Notes under the pieces: generated by a model
The model's input: only the letters and a program-made list of their open reading frames with translations
Database searches by the model: none
Told to the model about the DNA's origin: nothing
Program-made: the position numbers and the translations under genes
Origin: Firmicutes bacterium UBA5201
GTDB taxonomy: Bacteria; Bacillota; Clostridia; Peptostreptococcales; Acidaminobacteraceae
NCBI GenBank assembly: GCA_002412775.1
Contig: DHVT01000015.1
Location: 124,001-188,000 of the forward strand
Direction: 5' to 3'
DNA length: 64,000 nucleotides
Shown here: positions 42,236-50,278 of the stretch, one piece after another
Layout: each line of letters opens with the position of its first letter
Numbering within the stretch: the first letter of the stretch is position 1

Positions 42236-42895
42236 TTAAATCCAATTTTTGATGTGTTCGAACTTTTTTTCAAAGATAATAACTATTGCAATAATATAAT
42301 CGTAGCTTCCGTAGATCGTTTTTTTTGTGATTCTGAATTTGAGACACATTTTTGACACGGGAAGCCGTTTCTTTTTAAACAAATGTTCAACGAAATTGCG
42401 CTCTTGATACGTTTTGATTGCAATATCTCTTGCGGTGGCTCTGGTATCCGCATGTTTTGGACTGTTTTCAACCAAATCATCAAAATTGAGACCGAAATGG
42501 AGCAGTTCCTTTTCAAAGGATTCTATTTCTTCTTTGAGAGCGAGCTCCTCTTCACTTTGTTTTGAATAATCTGCAAAAGTCAGCATATCGATGGACTCAT
42601 GAATCGGATCTAGTGCCTTAATATGATTGATCAGATCGCGATCGATCAGCAGTTTTGCAAAATTGATGAAACTGCCTTTATTGAGATCATATTTTTCGAC
42701 AGATTTTTGAAAGGCGCTGAGTGCAACCGAATAGCCGGCATCATTTTCGTACGCCACATATCTGCCGAGTCTGTTTGAGACACACGAAACAATAAAGGGG
42801 GTGTAGTCCCTTACAAGTTGTTCGAATGCGCTTGTGTGTATATCATTTTGAATTTCAATGACCAAAAGGTCCAGTTCTGAAATGTCTCGATCCAT
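42236..42895 (-). CDS. sigI: RNA polymerase sigma factor SigI
   Basis: A 219-aa alternative sigma factor of the SigI type: sigma region 2 (FEQLVRDYTPFIVSCVSNRLGRYV, then DAGYSVALSAFQKSVEKYDLNKGSF, ending in DRDLINHI) and a C-terminal DNA-binding region with KMCLKFRITKKTIYGSYDYI. It is followed after 60 bases by rsgI, the standard gene order. The SigI-RsgI pair probably responds to an envelope or extracellular signal. Confidence 0.88.
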   Translation of the reverse strand: MDRDISELDLLVIEIQNDIHTSAFEQLVRDYTPFIVSCVSNRLGRYVAYENDAGYSVALSAFQKSVEKYDLNKGSFINFAKLLIDRDLINHIKALDPIHESIDMLTFADYSKQSEEELALKEEIESFEKELLHFGLNFDDLVENSPKHADTRATARDIAIKTYQERNFVEHLFKKKRLPVSKMCLKFRITKKTIYGSYDYIIAIVIIFEKKFEHIKNWI

Positions 42896-42966
42896 GTACC
42901 CTCCAGCATAGAGTCATTAATAGAGTGTTCGATATCTCTTTATTCTATGAGTATAAATCAAAAATA

Positions 42967-43001
42967 ATAGTTGCGCAAACCAACTGTTGTGTGATACAAT
43001 T
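42967..43001 (+). promoter_or_regulatory. MarR gene promoter and operator
   Basis: AATAGTTGC and CAACTGTTG form an imperfect palindrome (42967-42990). TTGCGC, 18-base spacer and TACAAT (42996-43001) form the promoter. A copy of the same motif in inverse orientation is at 43471-43492, before the permease. Confidence 0.6.
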
Positions 43002-43019
43002 TGGTTAGGAGGTATTTCA

Positions 43020-43451
43020 ATGAAAGATTCAGAAAGAATACGGGAATATCTGAGACAAATTGAAAGAGCGCTTGATCAATTGGATCAGGAGAAAGCATCA
43101 TGTTGCAACACCACAATGGCCCAATGCCATGCCCTGGTTGAACTTGGGAGACTTGAAAAGGTTTCCGTCAACGGATTGTCTGAAGTGCTTAATTTGGACA
43201 AAAGTACAACCAGCAGAACCATACAGCAGCTTTATGAGCAGAATAGAGTGGAAAGAACACCCAGCAGTGAAGACCGGAGACAACTCGATCTGACTTTGAC
43301 AGAAACCGGATTAAACGATTACCGGAAAATTGAATCGACCATGAACTCGTTTTTTGAGCAAGCGTATGAGGCGATTCCCGAAGCATCTCGTGAACAAGTC
43401 GTTTTGGCACTTGAAATACTTTCAAAGGCCATTAAAACAGCTAGCAAATAG
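43020..43451 (+). CDS. MarR-family regulator with N-terminal Cys cluster
   Basis: A 143-aa winged-helix regulator: LSEVLNLDKSTTSRTIQQL forms the DNA-binding helices and SSEDRRQLDLTLTETG the wing. Three cysteines stand in ASCCNTTMAQCHAL (about residues 27-36), an arrangement suited to binding a soft metal(loid) or sensing thiols. AGGAGG is 7 bases before the ATG. It is followed by an ArsP-like permease with a matching operator, so arsenical or metal sensing is a reasonable inference. Confidence 0.85.
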   Translation: MKDSERIREYLRQIERALDQLDQEKASCCNTTMAQCHALVELGRLEKVSVNGLSEVLNLDKSTTSRTIQQLYEQNRVERTPSSEDRRQLDLTLTETGLNDYRKIESTMNSFFEQAYEAIPEASREQVVLALEILSKAIKTASK

Positions 43452-43461
43452 CTGTGTTTTT
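43437..43461 (+). terminator. Terminator overlapping the MarR stop codon
   Basis: ACAGCTA / TAGCTGT around GCAAA, then G and T7; the TAG stop is within the stem. Confidence 0.75.
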
Positions 43462-43470
43462 TTAATGAAA

Positions 43471-43492
43471 TGGTTGCGTATTGCAACTATTG
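43471..43492. promoter_or_regulatory. Second copy of the MarR operator, before the permease
   Basis: TGGTTGC-GTATT-GCAACTATTG; its reverse complement shares AATAGTTGC and CAAC with the site at 42967. The permease therefore probably has its own regulated promoter after the terminator. Confidence 0.55.
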
Positions 43493-43519
43493 TTCAAAAC
43501 AATTAAAATGGAGGTTGCC

Positions 43520-44464
43520 ATGAATTATTTGATTTACTTGTTTGATACCATCAAACACTATATTTTGGCGGATGGAGTGATTATTGTTCTTGGTATTTTG
43601 ATTGCATCTGCTATGAAAGCGTATATTGATCCTAAAAAACTGCAGGAAAAACTCATGAAAAACAACAAAGCTGGAATATCATCGACTGTTTTACTTGGTG
43701 CGTTGACACCACTATGTGCATGTGGATCCATGGCGGTTGTCCTTTCGTTTATTTTGACCAAAATGCCGTGGGGACCAGTAATGGCATTTTTGGTGTCGTC
43801 GCCGCTGACAAGTCCAGCCGAATATATGTTTGAAGGGGCGTTCATGGGGTGGTCATTCGCCAATTGGATGTTGACCTCATCCATTCTATTGGGGTTGATC
43901 GCAGGATTTGTTGCATCCTATTTGGAGAAGAATACGAACTTTTTAACTGGCCAGTTTCGACTGGCAAACAAACCTCAACCTGATATGGTTCTTGAATCAT
44001 TTCCGATAAGTACGGTTCAAGAAGAAGTTGTCGTTCCAAAGGCAAATGAGAAGCACAGAAGGTTTTTGATTGAATTATGGGAGACAGGCATCAAGAAAAT
44101 TTTGTTCTATTTCATTCTCTTTGTATCCATCGGAAAAACCATAGAATTTTTTATTCCAATGGATGGGGGATTGCCTTTCCTTTCTTCAACCAACCCATTT
44201 GCTCCGATGATCGGAGCCAGTATCGGCCTTCCACTTTATATCAACTTTGCCTCTGCATTGCCGCTACTAAAAAGTCTTTCGGATATTGGGGCTTCTCAAG
44301 GGGCAATAATGGCATTTTTGATTGCGGGCAAGGCAACTGGAATACCTGTAATCGTTGGAATGCTAACATTTATTAAGATAAGAGCGCTTGCGTTTTATGT
44401 CACATTTGTTTGGCTGGGAGCCATGATCACAGGATATTTGTTTCAGTTTGTAATTGTGATGTGA
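43520..44464 (+). CDS. ArsP-like permease (PF03773-type)
   Basis: A 314-aa permease with about eight membrane segments. First half: LLGALTPLCACGSMAVV, with two Cys, then FLVSSPLTSPAEYMFEGA; a hydrophilic loop (about 155-190); second half: GLPLYINFASALPLLKSL and MAFLIAGKATGIPVIVG. The two halves look like an internal duplication. ArsP exports trivalent methylarsenicals; the Cys pair fits, but the substrate is inferred. GGAGG is 5 bases before the ATG. The split permeases at 51.6 and 58.3 kb are distant relatives. Confidence 0.82.
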   Translation: MNYLIYLFDTIKHYILADGVIIVLGILIASAMKAYIDPKKLQEKLMKNNKAGISSTVLLGALTPLCACGSMAVVLSFILTKMPWGPVMAFLVSSPLTSPAEYMFEGAFMGWSFANWMLTSSILLGLIAGFVASYLEKNTNFLTGQFRLANKPQPDMVLESFPISTVQEEVVVPKANEKHRRFLIELWETGIKKILFYFILFVSIGKTIEFFIPMDGGLPFLSSTNPFAPMIGASIGLPLYINFASALPLLKSLSDIGASQGAIMAFLIAGKATGIPVIVGMLTFIKIRALAFYVTFVWLGAMITGYLFQFVIVM

Positions 44465-44555
44465 TTCGTCAAATTATATAATAGACAAAACATAACACAA
44501 ATTGTCGGGTGTGAACTTATGAAAATTGATATGTTATAGGTACAGAGAGGTGATG

Positions 44556-45416
44556 ATGATGGGATGGATTGAATCGATCAGTGATGCAATCGATTATATT
44601 GAAAAAAACATGACTGAGGAATTGACGATCGAAAACATTGCAAAGCAAGCTTTTGTGTCTCCTTTTTATTTTCAAAAGGGATTCGCGATGCTTTGTGGGT
44701 ATACTGTAGGCGAGTACATCAGACAGCGAAGGCTTTCTCTTGCAGGCAGTGAGCTGATTGCCACTGATGAAAAAATCATAGACCTCGCACTAAAGTATGG
44801 ATATGATTCGCCGGATAGTTTCACAAAAGCTTTCAGTCGATTCCACGGCGTCACACCTACAGCTGTTCGTAAAGAAGGCGCAATGATCAAATCATTTGCG
44901 ACTCTAAAAATCAAATTTTCATTGGAAGGCGGTTTTGTTATGGATTATAAGATTATTGAAAAAGAAGCATTTACTGTTATTGGATCATCAAGAATGTTCA
45001 GTTATGAGGAATCGAAAGCAGAGATTCCAAAGTTTTGGACGGAACATTTTCAGTCGGGAAAAGGAGAAATCATATGTGGTATGTATGGAGTCTGCTTTGA
45101 TGAAAACAATGGAAAAGATGAATTTGAATATTTGATCGCGGATCATTATGATCCGTCGAAAGAGATCCCTGAGGGATATGTGACAAAGGTCATTCCAAAG
45201 CATACCTGGGCTGTTTTTGCATGTAAGGGATCAATGCCGAATTCGATTCAGGAAATGAATGAAAAAATCTTTTCAGAATGGTTGCCGAATTGCAAAGACT
45301 ATAAGATAGCTTCAGGTTACAACATCGAGATGTACTCAGATGTGGCAGATTATCCGAAAGGCACACAGGATGAGAATTACTATAGTGAGATTTGGATTCC
45401 TTTAGAAAAGAAATAA
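44556..45416 (+). CDS. AraC-family regulator with GyrI-like effector domain
   Basis: About 286 aa. The AraC helix-turn-helix pair fills the first about 110 residues (ELTIENIAKQAFVSPFYFQKGF, then IDLALKYGYDSPDSFTKAFSRFHGVTP). The C-terminal half (about 130-285) is a GyrI-like small-molecule binding domain (YKIIEKEAFTVIGSS, VIPKHTWAVFACKG, SEIWIPL). These proteins respond to amphipathic drugs. Three consecutive ATGs (44553-44559) follow AGAGAGG; the second is used here. Closed by a terminator. Confidence 0.88.
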   Translation: MMGWIESISDAIDYIEKNMTEELTIENIAKQAFVSPFYFQKGFAMLCGYTVGEYIRQRRLSLAGSELIATDEKIIDLALKYGYDSPDSFTKAFSRFHGVTPTAVRKEGAMIKSFATLKIKFSLEGGFVMDYKIIEKEAFTVIGSSRMFSYEESKAEIPKFWTEHFQSGKGEIICGMYGVCFDENNGKDEFEYLIADHYDPSKEIPEGYVTKVIPKHTWAVFACKGSMPNSIQEMNEKIFSEWLPNCKDYKIASGYNIEMYSDVADYPKGTQDENYYSEIWIPLEKK

Positions 45417-45437
45417 TTCAAAATATTATTGAGAAAT

Positions 45438-45477
45438 GAGCATCGATTGAAATCTAACCATCGAGGCTCGTTTTTTT
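45438..45477 (+). terminator. Intrinsic terminator
   Basis: GAGC-A-TCGAT pairs with ATCGA-G-GCTC, then a G and seven T. Confidence 0.8.
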
Positions 45478-45484
45478 ATGGCAA

Positions 45485-45513
45485 GGTACCAAAAAGCACC
45501 TGTCCCCAATTGG
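45485..45513. repeat. Dispersed GGTACC/CCTGTCCCC repeat, single arm
   Basis: GGTACC, 9 bases, then CCTGTCCCCAATTGG, like the arm at 35739. It lies directly upstream of an extended -10 promoter for the flavodoxin gene. Confidence 0.7.
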
Positions 45514-45517
45514 AAAG

Positions 45518-45526
45518 TGCTATAAT
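45518..45526 (+). promoter_or_regulatory. Extended -10 promoter for the flavodoxin gene
   Basis: TGCTATAAT, 34 bases before the start; there is no clear -35, and the upstream bases belong to the dispersed repeat. Confidence 0.5.
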
Positions 45527-45560
45527 TAATTAATGAAATACTATTTAAAGGGGTATATAC

Positions 45561-45980
45561 ATGAGCAAAGTAGTAGTGTACTATTCAAGATCAGGAAACT
45601 CAAAACAAGTCGCAGATCTAATGGCAAAAGAGCTAGGAGTGGAGCCAATCAAAATTGTATCCGACATGAATTGGAATGGATTTTTCGGATATATGAAAGC
45701 CGGGTATTACAGCATGATGAAGAAAACCGTACCGATTCGACTAGAAGGTCATCTCACCGATGATGATGAAATCATATTGGTGGCACCTCTTTGGGCTGGA
45801 GACATTGCAGTGGAAGCACATTCATTCGTTGAAAAACATAATGGATCAAAGATTGATATGGTAGTGCTTTCAAAAGCAAGTGAACTCAAGAATCAGGAAA
45901 GATTCAAAAGTGTACATATGGTCAAGGAGAACAAAACGTATGATTCTGAATATTTAAAAGCAGTGGCGAACAAGATTTAA
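45561..45980 (+). CDS. Flavodoxin-family protein
   Basis: A 139-aa protein with the FMN phosphate loop VVYYSRSGNSKQVAD at its start and VAPLWAGDIAVEAHSF in the isoalloxazine-binding region. Probably an electron carrier or NAD(P)H:quinone-type reductase subunit. AAAGGGG precedes the ATG. It lies 19 bases before an isochorismatase-like gene, likely one transcript. Confidence 0.85.
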   Translation: MSKVVVYYSRSGNSKQVADLMAKELGVEPIKIVSDMNWNGFFGYMKAGYYSMMKKTVPIRLEGHLTDDDEIILVAPLWAGDIAVEAHSFVEKHNGSKIDMVVLSKASELKNQERFKSVHMVKENKTYDSEYLKAVANKI

Positions 45981-45999
45981 AGATCAGGAGGAACGAATC

Positions 46000-46554
46000 A
46001 TGACAAAAGATCAAAACGAAAAGAAAATGGCACTATTGATAGTAGATGTTCAAAATGGAGTCATCAAATCCGCATACAATAAAGATCAAGTAGTCGAGAA
46101 CATCAACATAATGATTTCAAAGGCAAGAAAGTCAAATGTTCCAATCATTTGGGTCCAGCACGCGGACAACGAACTCATCAAAAATACTTTCGAATGGGAA
46201 ATCGATCCAAGACTTGAGCAATCAAGCGATGACTACTATATTGAAAAAGGATTCAACTCCTCATTTGAAAAGACCAATTTGGATGCACTGACGAAACAAC
46301 TAGGCGTCAACAAGATCATCTTGATGGGTGCCGCGTCCAACTGGTGCATTCGTGCAACAGCGTATGCATCTCTGGAGAGAGGCTATGACCTTTGCTTGAT
46401 TGGCGATGCACATACCACAGAAACTATGGATTTCGGTGATGGTGTTGTCATCGAGGCAAAAGACATCATCTTGGAACTGAACACCGCAATGCAGTGGGTG
46501 GAATACCCTGACCGAACCAATGAAACAGTGAAGGCAGATGAGTTTGAATTTTAG
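46000..46554 (+). CDS. Isochorismatase-like cysteine hydrolase
   Basis: A 184-aa hydrolase: catalytic Asp in LLIVDVQNGV, cis-peptide region LMGAASNWCIRATA with the nucleophilic Cys, and GYDLCLIGDAHTT. Members include nicotinamidases and isochorismatases; the substrate is not clear. AGGAGG is 8 bases before the ATG. Confidence 0.88.
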   Translation: MTKDQNEKKMALLIVDVQNGVIKSAYNKDQVVENINIMISKARKSNVPIIWVQHADNELIKNTFEWEIDPRLEQSSDDYYIEKGFNSSFEKTNLDALTKQLGVNKIILMGAASNWCIRATAYASLERGYDLCLIGDAHTTETMDFGDGVVIEAKDIILELNTAMQWVEYPDRTNETVKADEFEF

Positions 46555-46599
46555 GATCAAAACCTGGGAGGATTATGAATGGCAATGAATGAGATCAAC

Positions 46600-46628
46600 G
46601 CCGTTTGGGTACCCGGTACCCAAACGGC
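46600..46628. repeat. Perfect 14-bp inverted repeat centred on GGTACC
   Basis: GCCGTTTGGGTACC and GGTACCCAAACGGC with a single C between them. No T run follows, so it is not an ordinary terminator. It lies between the hydrolase and thiolase genes and resembles, in its GGTACC core, the dispersed repeats. A 39-codon frame across it (46579-46698) is not supported. Confidence 0.75.
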
Positions 46629-46726
46629 AGCTCCCAAACAGCGGTTCAGGAACAATCCGACTTGGCTTCAATTTTGCATATATTTATTAAGAAGTTGATA
46701 AATAGCAAATTTGAGGAGGATTTATT

Positions 46727-47905
46727 ATGAGAGAAGTTGTAATCGTAAGTGCTGTTAGAACAGCGATCGGAAGTTATGGTGGTGCGCTGGCTGGAGTTTC
46801 ACCTAGCGAACTGGGTGCAATTGTCATAAAGGAAGCGCTTAAGCGAGCAAAAATTGAAGGAAGCGTAGTCGATGAAGTTTATATGGGCTGTATTTTGCAG
46901 GCGGGTCACGGGCAAGGTGTAGCGAGGCAAGCATCCATTAAAGCTGGAATTCCTGTGGAAGTGCCTGCTACAACCATCAATATGCTCTGTGGTTCAGGAC
47001 TCAGAACAGTTTCACTTGCAGCACAAATCATTCAGTCTGGTGACTGTGAGACCATCGTAGTAGGTGGTACAGAAAATATGAGCCAGGCACCTTATCTCCT
47101 TGACAACGCACGTTGGGGCTACAGAATGGGTGATGGTAAAATAAAGGATTCCATGGTGTTTGATGCGTTGACGGACGCTTTCAACGATTATCACATGGGG
47201 ATGACCGCTGAAAATTTGGCAGAGAAATATAGCATCACTAGAGAAGAGCAGGATGCATTTGCGACTGCAAGTCAGAACAAGGCAGAAGAAGCCATAGTCC
47301 AAGGTAAGTTCAAGGATGAAATCGTACCTGTTGAAATACCACAACGCAAAGGTGACCCCATTGTATTTGATATAGATGAATTTCCAAAAGCCGGGATGAC
47401 CAAAGAAAAATTGAAAAAACTCAGGCCTGCTTTTAAAAAAGACGGAACAGTGACTGCAGGCAACGCATCTGGGGTAAACGATGGCGCAGCGGCACTTGTG
47501 ATCATGTCAAAAGAAAAAGCGGATCAATTGGGACTCGAACCGCTTGCTACTATTGTATCTTATGCAAATGCAGGAGTTGATCCCTCCATTATGGGAATCG
47601 GACCAGTACCATCATCGCAAAAAGCTCTTGATAAAGCTGGAATGAGACTTGAAGATATGGATCTCATTGAAGCAAACGAAGCCTTTGCAGCACAGTCTCT
47701 GGCAGTGGGCAAAGAGCTCAATTGGGATGCCTCAAAAGTGAACGTCAATGGTGGAGCAATCGCTTTAGGTCACCCTGTAGGCGCCAGTGGAGCAAGAATC
47801 TTGGTGACATTGCTTCACGAAATGGAAAAACAAAATGTGAGCTACGGCCTAGCAACATTATGTATCGGTGGAGGTATGGGCACAGCTCTTATAGTCAAAC
47901 GATAA
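46727..47905 (+). CDS. Acetyl-CoA C-acetyltransferase (thiolase)
   Basis: A 392-aa thiolase: catalytic Cys in NMLCGSGLRTV (about residue 88), VGGTENMSQAPYLL, the His in NVNGGAIALGHPVGASGA (about 348), and the second Cys in TLCIGGGMGTA (about 378). Full length for the family. It condenses two acetyl-CoA to acetoacetyl-CoA, the first step of butyrate-type fermentation, or works in reverse. AGGAGG lies 7 bases before the ATG. No other butyrate-pathway genes lie nearby. Confidence 0.95.
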   Translation: MREVVIVSAVRTAIGSYGGALAGVSPSELGAIVIKEALKRAKIEGSVVDEVYMGCILQAGHGQGVARQASIKAGIPVEVPATTINMLCGSGLRTVSLAAQIIQSGDCETIVVGGTENMSQAPYLLDNARWGYRMGDGKIKDSMVFDALTDAFNDYHMGMTAENLAEKYSITREEQDAFATASQNKAEEAIVQGKFKDEIVPVEIPQRKGDPIVFDIDEFPKAGMTKEKLKKLRPAFKKDGTVTAGNASGVNDGAAALVIMSKEKADQLGLEPLATIVSYANAGVDPSIMGIGPVPSSQKALDKAGMRLEDMDLIEANEAFAAQSLAVGKELNWDASKVNVNGGAIALGHPVGASGARILVTLLHEMEKQNVSYGLATLCIGGGMGTALIVKR

Positions 47906-47980
47906 TAGGTGTCTGATATTCGTACACATCAAGCGTTTTGTGTTGTGCAAAAAGTTGACAAATATCCTTTGAAAGTGATA

Positions 47981-48068
47981 AAAGGGGACGGGTCTGAATT
48001 GGTACCTAGCTTTGCTAGATACCAATTCAGACCCGTCCCCTTTGCACCAATTTGGACCTGTCCCCATT
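47981..48068. repeat. Dispersed palindromic repeat, full copy
   Basis: AAAGGGGACGGGTCTGAATT and GGTACCTAGC pair across TTT with GCTAGATACC and AATTCAGACCCGTCCCCTTT (30 bp, one mismatch), followed by ATTTGGACCTGTCCCC. It nearly repeats 40741-40832. It lies between the convergent thiolase and M56-peptidase genes and might end transcription of either. Confidence 0.85.
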
Positions 48069-48071
48069 CAA

Positions 48072-49745
48072 TCATTTAAAAAAATCCACGAGACGAGGAT
48101 AGAGCTCAGCAGACATCACGCTATACCAACCTTCAGGTTCTGATTGTAGTACTGGTGTGCCATCATCGAGTAAATACGCATAGTAATCGTGTGTTTCGTC
48201 GACTTCAGGATAAACTATGCGGATACGGTAGTACTGTGTGAGCTCGGAAATTTCAGTGCCTTCAAATCTGGCGGATTTTATCATTGAATCAAACCAAATG
48301 GTTTTAGCCAGTTCGGGATCTCTAAGCACGACTTCAGATATGACCTCACCACCGGGTCCCATTTCAGCGATGCTGTACTTTGTCAGTGGGAGTGCTGAAA
48401 CTGTAAGATCAACCAGCTCTTGCAGCTTTTCTGGACTTACACCATAGTAGTCTTTCACATCGGTACCTAATATTCTTAAAACCCATGCGGAATCATAGTG
48501 CAACCTTACATCCTCTTCAGAAGAACTGATCGTAGTGACATAAAATTCTTTCAAATTTTCAATGGAGGCAAAAAGTAAAATTGCTGCTCTTTGGAGCTCA
48601 GTTTCATCAAAACCTGTGTTATCAACGTCGACGAGTATCCATTCGAGTCCACGCTCCTCACCATTTGTATACAGTTTGATGCTATCATGCTTTAGTCCCT
48701 CCGGCAGTGGCATCAGACTGAGAAGTTTGCTTACCGCAGAATTGTCTCCGACATAAGGTGTGCGAGAATTCCAAAGCTCATCAACAAAATCAGCATCCGA
48801 TAAATCAACAGACTTGATGGGATTTGAAATCAAGCTTATGGCAATGACTATGACCACAATTGTCGCTAAGATGGACACCCAAAATTTGGGGGATTTGTAC
48901 TGAAGTACGTTTTTGATTCTTTTTTTCGTATCACCTTCACCGAAAGCAAGGGGAGTGGCTGCTATAAAACGTTTGCCTGTTGCTAATGAGAGTAGCGATT
49001 GAGAATAATCTTTTTTAGCTTCATTACCCATTTGCTTGATCACGGATTCATCACAAGCCATTTCCATATCTCTGACGCTACAGAAAAATGCGACCCAAAC
49101 CAAAGGATTGAACCAATGCAAACAAAGAGCGAAAAAGGCTATGATTTTGAAAAGCGGATCATACCTTTTTATATGGGTTTGTTCATGTAGCAATATCAGT
49201 GGAATTTCCTTTTCAGTTAAAGTAGAAGGCAAATATATACGAGGTTGAAACACTCCCATTACAAAAGGGGTGCTCAAATTTTCTGCGATGTAAACTTGGT
49301 CCATGAGGTGTACTGCATTTGAAAGACGCTTTTTAAGTTTAATATAACTGACGATGCTGTAAAGCAGCAATAAAGCAATACCAGTACCCCATATGATACT
49401 TCCGACGAACATCCAAATTTGAAGGGGATTCACACTGGCTATTGGAGTCGCAGCGGGCAATACGGCGTTGACGACGGTGTTGAGGGGTGTAATTCCAGTG
49501 TCAATGACCGGCACTGCTGAATATACAAGTTCTCTCGAAATGGGATTCGTTTTTGTCGGAATAATACTAAAGGGACTCTCAAATGAGAACGGCAATATCA
49601 ACCGTATCAAAACTACACTCCATAGAGCATACGAGAAGATTTTTGGAGCCTTTCTTAGTATGAGTCGCACAACAAGTACAAAAACAATAACAACGCTGGC
49701 ACTGAAGCTCATATTGAGAATATGTAAAAATAGTTCACCTAACAT
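48072..49745 (-). CDS. BlaR1/MecR1-like M56 metallopeptidase with C-terminal DUF4825-like domain
   Basis: A 557-aa membrane protein: four N-terminal membrane segments, the M56 zinc-protease motif HEQTH in LILLHEQTHIKRYDP (about residue 187), and DMEMACDESVI. After another membrane segment (about 290-310) the extracellular C-terminus is a DUF4825-like domain rather than a penicillin-binding sensor. It is paired with a BlaI repressor, overlapping by 7 bases. The signal is unknown; it is unlikely to be a beta-lactam receptor because no SXXK sensor domain is present. Confidence 0.88.
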   Translation of the reverse strand: MLGELFLHILNMSFSASVVIVFVLVVRLILRKAPKIFSYALWSVVLIRLILPFSFESPFSIIPTKTNPISRELVYSAVPVIDTGITPLNTVVNAVLPAATPIASVNPLQIWMFVGSIIWGTGIALLLLYSIVSYIKLKKRLSNAVHLMDQVYIAENLSTPFVMGVFQPRIYLPSTLTEKEIPLILLHEQTHIKRYDPLFKIIAFFALCLHWFNPLVWVAFFCSVRDMEMACDESVIKQMGNEAKKDYSQSLLSLATGKRFIAATPLAFGEGDTKKRIKNVLQYKSPKFWVSILATIVVIVIAISLISNPIKSVDLSDADFVDELWNSRTPYVGDNSAVSKLLSLMPLPEGLKHDSIKLYTNGEERGLEWILVDVDNTGFDETELQRAAILLFASIENLKEFYVTTISSSEEDVRLHYDSAWVLRILGTDVKDYYGVSPEKLQELVDLTVSALPLTKYSIAEMGPGGEVISEVVLRDPELAKTIWFDSMIKSARFEGTEISELTQYYRIRIVYPEVDETHDYYAYLLDDGTPVLQSEPEGWYSVMSAELYPRLVDFFK

Positions 49746-50110
49746 GACTCGTCCTCCTTGTGATTATTGATGAGGTGTTGGATTTCCATAATTTCTTTGT
49801 CGCTCAATTTTTTGAGGTTTGTAAAAGCCGCGATAAACTGTGGCAGGGAGCCATTGAAAGATTCCTTTAGAAATTGCTCACCTTGCACAGCACCAAATTC
49901 ATGTTTGCTCATGAGTGAGCTTACCAGTCCGTTCTTATTTTGAAATATGCCTCGATCGCATAATCGTTTGAGCATCGTATAGGTTGTGGTGCGTTTCCAA
50001 TCAAACTCCTCAGTACATAATTCTGTTAGTGTACGCGAGGAGAGTGGTTCATGTTCCCAGATCAAATCGGCAAAGCGTTGTTCCATTTCACCTAGTTTAT
50101 AGTTTTTCAT
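49739..50110 (-). CDS. BlaI/MecI-family repressor
   Basis: A 123-aa winged-helix repressor: EMEQRFADLIWEHEPLSSRTLTEL, then KRTTTYTMLKRLCDRGI as recognition region and a C-terminal dimer segment. Its partner M56 protease follows with a 7-base overlap. An operator lies at the promoter upstream. Confidence 0.9.
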   Translation of the reverse strand: MKNYKLGEMEQRFADLIWEHEPLSSRTLTELCTEEFDWKRTTTYTMLKRLCDRGIFQNKNGLVSSLMSKHEFGAVQGEQFLKESFNGSLPQFIAAFTNLKKLSDKEIMEIQHLINNHKEDESC

Positions 50111-50136
50111 ATCTTAATCTCCTTGTCGAATGGTAT

Positions 50137-50177
50137 TAGACTAAAATCAGTCTACAACTATTAGACTGATTTGTCAA
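50137..50177 (-). promoter_or_regulatory. BlaI promoter with palindromic operator
   Basis: Minus strand: TTGACA (+ strand 50172-50177), 17-base spacer, TAGACT (-10, 50149-50154). The -10 is in the palindrome TAGACT-AAAATC-AGTCTA (50137-50154), and a second TAGACTGAT half-site is at 50162. Predicts autorepression by BlaI. Confidence 0.7.
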
Positions 50178-50278
50178 TAACATTACATTTGTCATGATCA
50201 ACTCATGAGTGATGTAACTGGTATGTGGATGAAAATCTGATATCATAAAATTAAGATTTGATGAAAGAGGTGACTATG

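Noticed and set aside
46579..46698. A 39-aa frame across the GGTACC palindrome
   Set aside because: No suitable ribosome binding site spacing, and one third of it is the palindrome itself.
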